Source: Oegoconia quadripuncta
Taxonomy: Eukaryota; Arthropoda; Insecta; Lepidoptera; Autostichidae
Direction: 5' to 3'
Assembly (NCBI GenBank): GCA_949316235.1
Contig: OX438744.1
Span: 34,902,778 to 34,966,777, forward strand
Length of the DNA stretch: 64,000 bases
Shown piece after piece: positions 37,501-49,500 of this stretch (its first letter is position 1; every line of letters starts with the position of its first letter). The notes below the pieces were generated by a model that worked only from the letters and a program-made list of their open reading frames with translations, was not told the DNA's origin and searched no databases. The translations under genes were made by a program, and so were the position numbers.

Positions 37501-40500
37501 AACTAAATTTCCTATAGACGCTGGTGATCGATTCTGAGTGTACTGACTGAGCAATGAATTACCTATGTGTTTCCAAACTCCAGATGCACCATATCACCTC
37601 ACCAGCTTACGGAGGACGATCGCCCCCGAAGACGTAACCCTGGACTACAGTCAGGAGAGAACTATCACGACTTGGGGCTTGATCAACCTACAGACAGGCA
37701 GATGCAGCTTATCAGGAGATTGGGCTCTGAAGCTCTGCTTAAAGGTAGGTTTTACGAATTCACGTTGATCATGAAATTCGAAGACCTTTTGAACATCTTG
37801 AGTACCGTAGTAATTCTTAGTTCTGAGTTTTGTAATTGAAAGCATAATTTTCGCCATCATATTGATTTAAAATTAAATGTGCTGTTATAGTCGTATTTTA
37901 CAATGAGTCAATCACACCTGATGTTAAGTGATGAAGGAGAAAGTGGTCGCAAATTCACCCCATCTCTTAAGTTTGAACGACTTGGCCGTCCTCCCTTAAC
38001 CTACTAGCATCAAGTAACACTTAGAATTAAAATATATTCTCTCAATAGTATGTGTATTCACTTTTTTGTCCTGAAACGGCAATCTTCCACACTTAGGTGT
38101 GAATAAACCCTCAGGTCGGGACGGCGACTCCCCCGAGCATATGATCGACTACAGAGGCAGCTCGAACCTGCCAGACGCACAGGCTTCCAGTACCAACCCC
38201 ATCCTGAATGAAGACCTAGCTTACAGTAAGTTATCTAATCGCATACAAGTATTGTTGTAATTGTTGTTGAAGCGACTGTGGCTCAGCGGTTGAGACGCGG
38301 TCTGACACGGTGGACTTGGGAGGTCCAGGTTCGATTCCCAAGCAGGCCATGTACCAATGAGTGCTCTTAAATGGTGAAGGAAAACATGGTGACGAAACCT
38401 GCATGCCTGAGAAATAAAAATTCTCTAGGCATGTGAACGTAGTATTCTCGGCTACAAACGCGTCGACCGAATTCGCAATACCATATTGCGTTCCATGGCT
38501 GGAATTGCTAGGGAAATAGGGAGAAAAACAGCTATGCTTAAATAGGACGGGGCAGGCCTTGTTAGCCGCAAGCCACTGGAGAAATGGGCACACAGGACAG
38601 GAGGCGTCCTCGGGGTCCGCGCAAACATTGGAGAGATACTCTCAATGCGTTTCAAGAAGGATCGTGGGACACCGCCAAGGATAGAAATGAGTGGAAGAGT
38701 TTTTGGGAGGCCTTTTGCCCAGCAGTGGGACAAGACAGGCTAATAAAAAAAAAGGCATATGAAGTCCCCAACCCGTATTGGGCCAGCGTGGTGGGCTATG
38801 GCTTATACTCCTTCATTATAAGAGGGAAGGCCTATATCCTTACGGTAGGATGTTTACGGGCTGATGATAATGATTGTTGTAATTATTTATATTAAAACGT
38901 CTGGATTCGCCAGTGATCCCAGTGAGGTAGCAACATCTTATAAGCAGGCTGTTAGCGATCACAGATTTGTTGAGGGTTTCACACTTGTAATACTCGTATA
39001 TGTTGTTACATAATGCTCACTATCCCTTACCCTTTACAAACGAGAAGTGCCGGAAACCACACGGCCTAGCCCTATTGTGACTGATATTTAAAGGCTGATG
39101 ATGGTGACTCACTTATTCAAATATACTATAGTCTTCTCCTTTCCACATATATGTATTTTAACAAATTCTTTATATTTCCAGCTGACGCGATACCTGAGTG
39201 GCATGGTGCGACTCCAGATCTCAGCGAGTGTCGATCTGTCTGGTTGAATAGCTTAGAAGCAAGGGTTAGGGAGGGAGAATCACTGCTGAGCATCAGCAAT
39301 GATTTAGCACAGGTACATAAATCTGACTAATAAATATATTTGTATCAGGTACATGGTACTGATTCCACCCTGTGTACTAATAGTTAGAAACATATCGATC
39401 ATAATCTGCACCAAAATTACAGGTGACGTCATCAAAAACCCTTTACGGTGGCGATATGATGACCACGACCAGTATAATGAAGAAGCTGGCCCAACGAATG
39501 TCGCAGAACGTGCAAACTTTCCCTGATCCGAGGCAAAGAGAGGCGATCGTCACGGATATGCTGTTAGGAGTTATCAAGACTGGTGAGTTGTTGTTTTCCG
39601 TCGATAATTGTTTCTCGGGAGACACCCTTCTCTAACAGTCGATGTCTCAAGTGTTATAATGGGCTGATAAACTGAAAGGTGAATACAGATGGCGCTCTGT
39701 TGATGACTGTACAGAAATCTTTATTGTTGTATCTTCATAGTGTCTATTTTATTTATCAATAATTGGTATAAATGAAGAACAGTAGCGCCAAGCAATATTT
39801 TGCGGGATAAAAAGGCAACCGCACCAATCAGTCAAGACCAGTTTCCATTATTTATTATACAGTGTACCAGAATAACCACTATACTGCACCCAACTAGCAA
39901 ATGCCAAGCCACCTAACCTTTACTCGATCGAGTCTCGATCGATCCAGGTGGAGACTGAAAAACGGCTATTTTGCTGAGGCTCTAACCTATTTGTCCACTA
40001 CGTTAGAAAATTTAACTATAATTAGTGATCATGTAGTATAATTTTTTTTAAGTGGATGAATAAATATCTTTTTATTTACTACTCTTTCAGGTTCTAATCT
40101 ACTAGAAGAGAGTCAACGCGCGTCTTGGGCGGACTTGAGTGCAGAGGCACAAAACCGCGTCGCAAGCGCTTTGCTTACTCAACTAGAGGAGAACGCGTTT
40201 CTACTAGCTGATGCTGTGACCAAAGAGAAGACTATACTGCAAATTGTTAAGAATATTTGTGAGTGAAAATATTTGAAACTTTGTCCAAGTTCTATTCTAT
40301 TGAAAATTATTTTTCACCAGCAAAGTATTGAAATCAAAGCCAAGTTTATATAAAAAATTAGAAAATTATATTCAATTTAGGCGGCTACTCGTCCCGAATT
40401 TGGTCGGGCGGGAACTGTTATGTATCGAGATAATATACAGAACCTCAAGGTATAGTTCATTGAATAAATTAAATCACATCAACTGGGATGCTGGCCCAAC

Positions 40501-43500
40501 TGCTGGGACACCGCCTCTTAGTGGCAAGGGTAGACGCCATAAAGCACCACGCAGACCCAGTGCTTGTGTGGATTTGTGTCAGACTGTTGGCCACCTGACT
40601 GTTCTCAAGCTCTCTCTGTAGATCAATCGACTGTTTAACGTGCCTTCATTACCACGGAAATAGTGGTATGAAAATACCACTTGAGGTCATCCATCCAAGA
40701 ACTGACCGCACCGGACGACCAACCAAATCCTAAAACTTGGCCCTAATCATAGGTCTCCATGACATGACATCATTCTGCGAGCTGGTCGGTCATCATGATA
40801 AATTTGATAGAAGATTGTGAAGGAGCACTTCAGTTTCTTTTCTCTTTTAAGTGTCTTCTTCCAAATGGACCATAAGCTTGCATTTATCAAAACTTAAAAG
40901 AAAGGAAGAATGGTTACTTAATAGAATTATTATTATATTTACAGGTTTGTCTGTAAGAGTGCTGGAAGTGAAAAATGTAGAAGACGAGACATTCCCATCA
41001 ATTATTGCGCAAGAGCAGTGGAAGGCTTCTGAGGATTCCATTACGATTCCCAAGGCTGCCTTACTGGGTAAGATTCACCATTCTGCGGGCTTGTATTTTG
41101 TATTTATTTATTTATCTAAATGTTACAAAAATATATTTACAGGCGTCACAAAAACCTAAATAGGTTTATCCAAATCCGAACCATCAGCTAGTCTTTATTG
41201 TGTAGATTTATTATACTAGAATCCTATCAAAGTATCCGAGACCTACTAATGGAATGAGATACCGTTAAATAGCAGATATTTAACCCAGTTCAAAAAAGTC
41301 TTGATAAGAGTTTGTTGTCTTTCGTATAAATATAGGTATACATAATTGAAGAGGCAATCAATATGGTGGGGTGATTGACCCTGAACAATTACTTACATCA
41401 GGGAGGTTAGAGCCTCTTTGAAAGGCTGATATTGAGTTGCTGCGGGATCTTCTTTTCCTACATCACATCTTCAACTTTTCTTTAAATTATTAATCTGGAG
41501 CTTAAAGTAGCAATAAAGTCACGCATTGTGTGGACGGGAAGCTTACATTATCTAGTTCACCACCAATGTAGACGTGTCTTTTTTCCTCAGATAACCGCCA
41601 AAACGACCTAGTCCGCATCGTCTTCTTCGCTTTTGATCGCTTGGAGCAAATCCTTCCACCAACCTTCGGCAAGAGTCCTCAATTCGCAGCTTTCACATCA
41701 GACCCAGCATCGCCGACCAGCCTCAACTCAGAACGTGAGAAGAGGAATGTTACCAGGGTTTTGAATTCGAAGGTATGTAAAACTTCATTATTTACTTTTG
41801 ATTACATAATAAAAATACTAAATCCGATCATCAAAAGATACTCTCCAGTGCAAAACCATGGCTCAATTCACCACCTGAATACAGTGCTAATTGGTAAATT
41901 CTGTGACAGAGTACACTATGTTTTCAAGCTGACTTATAGCCTATGAGAATCTTGAAAGGCGTAAATTGTTCTCTCATTTACTGGTTTACTCCTGCCTTGT
42001 GTACAATCCTAATCAATGCGTATGTCTAATTACAGGTAATATCAGCAAGTTTAGGGAATGGCCGACATATCCAGCTGTCGCAAATGGTCCACCTAACCAT
42101 GAAGCATTTGAAGACCGAGAATGTCACTAACCCGGCTTGTGTCTTTTGGGATTACACGTTACAGTAAGTTATACTTTCACAACATCATTCAATAAACGCC
42201 CTTCATTACGCTCTCATTCTCTAGACCCCAGCTCTATGACAAATTTCATGACGATCGCTTTGTTGGTTTTGATTGGCTAAGTTTTGGTCCAATAAAATTT
42301 GAAACTTGCCTCGACTCGAAAAGATGAAACATACAGTCAGACAGAATTACGGTTTTATGTATTAATGTGGATTATTATTACCATCATAGCCCACACAAAT
42401 CCACTGCATGACATAGATCTCCCCAAAGGCGCGCCTTTAATTTTTCGGCTTTAAGCATCCAGTCGCTTCCACTTGCTCGAATCAAACGCCGTTCCATCTA
42501 GTTTGCCTAGACGCGATCTCAACTAAACTTAGTGATTATATAACCTCGTTGGTCTCCACTTCAGAACCCACTTCTTTCTAAGACCGAGAATGTCACTAAC
42601 CCGGCTTGTGTCTTTTGGGATTACACGTTACAGTAAGTTATACTTTCTCACCATCATTCAATAAACGCCCTTCATTACGCTCTCATTCTCTAGACCCCAG
42701 CTCTATGACAAATTTCATGACGATCGCTTCATAGGCTTAATCGTGAAAAAGTAACACACAGGGTTTAGAGTGGCTAAGTTTTGGTCCAATAAAATTTGAA
42801 ACTTGCCTCGACTCGAAAAGATGAAAAACACACAGTAAGACAGAATTACGTTTTTATGTATTAATGTTGATTATTATTACCATCATAGGCCACACAGATC
42901 CACTGTATGACATAGATTTCCCCAAAGGCGCGCCTTTAATTTTTCGGCTTTAAGCATCCAGTCGCTTCCACTTGCTCGAATCAAACGCCGTTCCATCTAG
43001 TTTGCCTAGACGCGATCTCAACTAAACTTAGTGGTTATATAACCTCGTTGGTCTCCACTTGAGAACCCACTTCTTTTTGTGACAGATATTGTAACTTGCT
43101 CATCGTCCCTTTAACCTGCTAACCTGTCAACGAGTAACTTTGGACATAGATCTTTCCATGGCAGCTTCCTACCATGTAGATCTAAAGATCTGACCTTTTA
43201 GACTAATCATATCGCTGTCATCCACGTTTCTACAGAACTAGTTGCCGAATTAACATATAATCACCATATTTTCCACAGTGGCTGGTCACCAGAAGGCTGC
43301 CAAGTGGAATGGTCGAATCTCACCCACACAGGCTGCGCTTGTTCACATCTCACTAATTTCGCTATCCTCATGGACGTACACGGAGTTTCCATTGGTGCTA
43401 AACACGAGATGGCCTTGCGACTGCTCACTTTCATTGGCTGTGGAATATCTACCGTGGCCCTGTTGGCTGCTATTATTGTATTCCAGTGCTTTAGGAATAT

Positions 43501-46500
43501 GAAGGTAAGAACAACTTTACTACATCATTTCGTCATCGATTACATTCTGACGTGTAATTGGTTGACTCGTCGCTCATCGGTAATTTGACGTACTTAACTG
43601 AAGCTCTGATTTTGTTATATTTTATCCTCAACAGAGGAGCCTGCTTAATTATCGATAAGAATATATTTTCCTATTTTAGTTGGAAGGTAAATGAACAAAT
43701 ACTCTTTAATTGTAGGAGACTTGCCATCCCTTGCAATTTTATTACGCGTATTTAACACTATTTTTTTTTCTCCAGTCTGACCGCGTCCTCATCCACAAGA
43801 ACCTCTGCGCGTGTCTGCTAATAGCTGAACTAATCTTCATGTTTGGAATCAGCCAGACGGAAGACAGGATCCTTTGCGGAGTCATCGCTGGTTTACTTCA
43901 TTACTTCTTCCTTGCCGCTTTCGCGTGGATGTTCTTGGAAGGTAGCTATTAGCACTATACCCAAAAACATGCTGATTGTCCATATATGGATGAGATAGAT
44001 GAAATAAATAGAGCAAGTGTGAGTGGAAAAATCTGAAGGGGCACACTTCCCTCTCAAAAACCTCAAGCAAATCGAGGACCTGTCAGCAAATTAAGGTCAT
44101 GTTGAACAACACCCCAACCATCGAGTTTGTACGATAATCGTGAATGAGGAGTGAGGTTTATATAAATCGTAGTTAATAGAATTCTGTTATCTCTACTTGA
44201 TCCTCCGGGATAATATACGTGTGTATCAGCGTGTATGAAAGAAAGACGTTAAATATTTTTGTTGTCAACATTTAGTAGATAATCGATGTCCATCAGGTGA
44301 GCTGCTTAGTAGTTCTCTCTCTCTATTGACATGAGCGGTTTGCATTATTAATAGTATACTATTAAGAATGCAAACCGCTCATGTGCACTATAGTGCAAAT
44401 GGAGCGAGACCTGGATTCCTGCAGTTATTTCAAAGATTTATCAAAGAAAAAATTCGAAGGGTCGCTTTAATGCCTGGCTATCTGTAAATCTTTAACTAAC
44501 TTTCAACCGCCGCCATGGCTTGGTGTAAACGACATTAGGGTTAAAATGACCAGAGTCGCGTAGTTAGTGCTTGGTATGGTTGGTGGTAGGGAATTATGTT
44601 TTTTTTTATGCATAACGGGTTGGTACTTGACCTCAATCACACCTGATGTTAAGTGGTGATGAGGTCGAAGGTGGAAGCGTACTGACCCGGAAACCCCAAC
44701 ACATTTAGGGAACTGGCTATCTTATCACTGACAACCGGAATACAACAATGCTATTAACATTGCTGCTTGGCGGGAGATTTAGAAAAGATGGTGGTAGCTA
44801 GCCAGGCGGACATTTAAAATTCCCTACCACCAATCAAACCGGGTACTTAAACATGTACCCCGCTGGGGATCGAACCCGCGACCTCTGAATCGTAAACCCA
44901 ATGTTGCTTACATTGAGCCGCGGACGCGGTTAAAAATTTCAGTAATGATATGTGTTTTATATGAAATTAAAAATAATAAGAGAATAATAAAAACCAATGT
45001 AAATAATTTTTCCAGGTTTCCATTTATACGCAATGCTGGTAGAAGTCTTCGAGCCAGAGCGGCCTAGAGCGCGGTGGTACTGCGCGAGCGCCTACCTTGC
45101 GCCTGCGCTGGTCGTCTTCATCAGTGCCGCTGTGTTCCCGGCGGGGTACGGCACCTCAAGGCATTGCTGGCTCTCGACGGACCGCATGTTCGTTATGAGC
45201 TTCGTTGGCCCCGTCGCTTTTGTACTAGCGGTGAGTTTTTGGACAAAAATCAAGTTGTTAATCCTTAGAAAGCAGCCTTAAAGATCCGTAGTTTCAAAGG
45301 AGGAAGTTCTCAATTTGACACTCATGTTTTTTTAACTCCATTTGATTACCGTATAAGTTTAGTAAAGATCTAAAGGGGCGCTTCGGATAGAGAGAACAGA
45401 ACTTGTCCGAATCGCAATTTTTTGCTATTTATATCTGTTTTAACCCATACCCTAAATTCTTTAGGATTTTTTGCCTTAGGAATAATAGAATATTTTATTT
45501 CCAATATTATAATTTATCGACGTAAAATCTTTCAGGCCAATTGGATCTGTTTGGGTATGGTGATCTACAGAATGTGTAAACATTCGTCAGTCTCTAACAA
45601 GACCAAAGAATCAACGAAGCTCTACAAGATAAGGTAAAAATACTACACGTAATTTGTATGGAATAATTATAAAATTTTAAGCTGCCTGAGTTCAAAAATG
45701 TTAAAAGTTGTCCGATTTTTATATTCAAATTACATTCTTTAATTTCTGACTCTGCTACGAAAACTTGCCTGTTTCTGATTTATTAATCGGCAATTATGTT
45801 AATACTATTCCTCCGTCATGGGTGAGCAAATATTTAAACTCAACACTCCCACTCCTCATTCAGCTCCCCCAAGAAATAGTACGCTTATGATTGCCAAGCT
45901 ATAACTTCCAGGCTTTTTCTTCCCGTATACTACAGGAACTGCTCTCTATTGAGAGAGAGAAGAGTTGATTCAGTATCGGATACCAATTATAACTCTTTGC
46001 TAATAATCTAAATACCATTTTTCCAGGGTATGGCTGATGAGTTCCCTAGTTCTGGCGTTCCTTCTGGGCCTGACCTGGACCTTCGGGCTGCTTTACCTCA
46101 ACGAGCAGACCGTTGGCGTCGCGTACACCTTCACCGTCCTCAATTCTCTGCAAGGACTTTTCATCTTCATCTTCCATTGTCTTCGGAATGAGATCGTGAG
46201 TAAATACTTTTAGACTGACAATACGTTTTCCCTATGAGACGCATACACGAATAGTTTAGTCAGAAATAAGAAATACTGACATTGGCGCCCAACGTGGGAT
46301 TCACTAACTTTGTTTAATTTTAACTCGGATATGTAATTTTTCTTGAGACTTGTTCCGAATACTTTAGACTGTATATGATTAGTCTTTTAAAAAACAAATT
46401 ATTTTGCTCATGATTACCGTAGCTGTGTAATTTCACTGTTAAACAGGAGTCTGTAAAAGGGTAGGTACAATTTAGAGTTTACCCTAAACAATTGGTACTC

Positions 46501-49500
46501 TGGATAGATAAATCATAAATTTTCGTGAGCTAACCTCACTAGGGTGACGCTCCTTAGGTAGAAGTAATGGGAATGGTCAATTTAAGTTAAAGTCGATTTA
46601 TTTCTTAGGATAAGTACATAATTATCCCATTCTCCTTAATGGGGTGGTCAGAGATATTCCAAATAATAGCGTTTGGGTGTTCCAAACATTAAAAACTTAA
46701 AGTATAACAACATCCATGGTTCACCTTACGATTTATACAGAAATGCACACGTGGCACGTGCGCCCATCACCGTTGAAAAGTGCAAATCTATTGATGTTTT
46801 TTAGTGTAAAATCTCTTAGTCGCTATGACTGGTTGGTTCTAATCTTTTAACGTGTTGAATACTCACAGCACAGGATAAATGATGACTTGCGCCTTTTTAT
46901 TTAAAGTTACCTTTTTTTAGTATTCTTTCTAATAGTAAACAGCCCGAATATTGCTGAGCCGTTATTTACATGAATTTAACATGCAATTTTATAAGCCCAT
47001 GACAGCTCATTCTGTTTCATTATTGGGTATCATTCGGCATCATTCGGCATTGAGACTTGTTGCATACATAATATAATTTTATTAACTGTTTTACCAGTTT
47101 CGCAAGGAATGCGCTAAGCTCAGCCGCCGGCATCCCTGGCTCTCATGCTGCCTTCACTTCACGGCCACCTCATCGCAACCCCTACCAAATAACCCGGCCA
47201 CCGCCTCCTGTTCCAACCACGTCGATACCAGGGCTTCATCAAAAGGCAGAAGGTACCATCAGAGCACAGCGGCGGATTCTGAAGACGTGGTCGATCCTCG
47301 AGATGTGACGGTAAGGGATTGATGCAAATAAGGGTTACCTAATGATATAAATAGGGGTGATTTTTTTTATTTATTACAAGTTAATATGACTATTGTAGTA
47401 GTATTTTTATTTAAATATCCTGTAATGGTGATGGACAGTATTTACAATCTATTTGTTTGACGAACCTCGATAAAATAAGTTAAACTTATAAAATTTATAT
47501 TTATATAGATGATTCGAATTCGAAGTGAATCTTAATTTTCTGATCTTTCAAACTCTCTATGTGTATTATAAGTACCTATAACTATGTCACTTTGTACATA
47601 AATATTAAACTCTGATTAAACCGAAAATTGCATTCTAACAGAGCACAGCAAGCACATCCGTATCGGCGTCGACAACAAACAACCTTGTCATCAACAATCT
47701 CAACGTCGTTGTTAATAACAACAATCATAACAACAACAACGTAATCAATAATGCCGCTGTGGCGTCCCTCGCGGCTGCAGCAGCTGCGCACAGCTACCAC
47801 TCTCACAGAAATAGACGAAATTCACAAGAAAATCAGAATTTTGGGCCTTCAACTAATTTTGGACCCACTCTCAACGCCACAGCGGCGAGTTTTCCACATA
47901 ATATCCCCGAAAGAGAACCAGCGGCTCCCATGTCTCACCTACGGAACCCTATAAATACGGGAAGCGGAAGATACCCTCAAGGATACAGACAAAATGTTCA
48001 ACAAGGTGCGTACGCATTATTTTACAGAGATAGGATTTATATTCCAAATTCCTCAGTTTTTTCTCATAAAAAAATTACCTAAACCACCAAACCACTTTGG
48101 CTTTGATTGTCACTAATTGGTTATAAAACAGCTCAATATTGTGTATACTTGTTTTGTTTTAACATTTTATATAACAATTGTCTGTGTAAATATGTGTCAC
48201 TAACAAAGAAACGTAATCATCAACACGCTTTGCGTGAAATAAAAACGCGGTTGCGTTTTATTTTTCTTTACGGTAAGTTGGACTACATTTTTTTTTCTTT
48301 TCTACTGTTTCTCTGACACTAACGCTTGTCAAAACTACTAACAATGTATGTGTTTCTTCCTTGAAATAACAATTTCTCTTAGTGGTGTGGTGGTTATTGA
48401 TTGATTAGTATTCTAAATGGTATCAAGCATTAACTAAACGCTTGCTCAGCCGCCCAGCTTGATCCATTTAGAAAATTATTGGAAGTATCAAAATCCTATC
48501 TCTTTTTATAATGCGTATGCCATATAAGCTTCAAACACTTCTATACAATATAAGTATATTATATCCAAAAATTAGAATTACCTACCTACTTAAAATTTTT
48601 CAGATTGTCGACGCCTATATGTATGTAGGAGCTAATTTCTATCTAAGTATAAATTAACGTTATGTATCTATAATATTTATTTATGTATCTACAACTTTTT
48701 CTAACTATACGAACAGAGCTACAACTTACAACAGCCTGAGGCAAGATGGAACGTTCGGCCGACAGCCCCGATATACGTACCAAGCGACGAAACCAGATCT
48801 GTACGCATTCCAACGCCGCAAAATATACCGCACAGCTCGTCCCACACGCAAAGCATCGCATCAATGCATAGCTACCGAAACAATATCGACGTACCAAATG
48901 AATACCAGAATCTGAGATCGCGATCGCCATCTTGTTTCTCAAACAAAATGGCGTCGTCGATTGGCGCGAACGACTGGGCTCTTATGGCGAACGCGGGTGT
49001 TTGGAAGGTGAGGGGAGGGCTGTAAATAAAGCTTGATTGTGAGCACTTTAGTTGTCATAGTTTGCTTTATTAAGATCTCTGTGCTGGGCAAAAACAGTAT
49101 CTACTTTCAATGATCTCGTAGATTTTACTTTTCATTCTATATTTATGAGTTATTCCTATTTTATAATAATGTTCCAAGTAAATACATTAAAATTATTTAC
49201 ATTCATTACAGAACCCTATCTATAATTGTATTTAGATCTTAACTTATAAGAACAAATACTGAAAATGATATCAAAACCAAACACGCATTCGATGACCAGA
49301 ACCAGATCTAATATGTTCTTATGTTTGCGATAGCGTTGGATGTGTGAGCATTAAGGTCACTACTCACTTTGACTCAATCTTGATTCCTTTGTGAGCTACC
49401 TACTCAGTTTTGAACCCTGATGGGTTTTCTTAATCTCTCCCTCTTCCCTATACTATGAAGTCTTCAACATTTATGGTAGTATTCTTTCGAAGTAAGTATT

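Larger units (their letters stand above)
34367..41590 (+). other. Cirl introns 2-12: no feature apart from those listed
   Basis: Between the listed exons the introns are AT-rich. They contain the split SINE at 38.3-38.9 kb and the degenerate 5S SINE at 40.5-40.7 kb. Nothing else was recognised, including in the 790-base intron before exon 7. Confidence 0.5.

Noticed and set aside
38231..38733. Minus-strand frames of 93-120 codons
   Set aside because: They are antisense to the split SINE and the LINE fragment, with no protein-family motifs.
42583..42632. Copied exon 14 end as an established alternative exon
   Set aside because: It is in frame and has splice-like flanks, but there is no evidence of use; it is kept as a finding, not annotated as a CDS.
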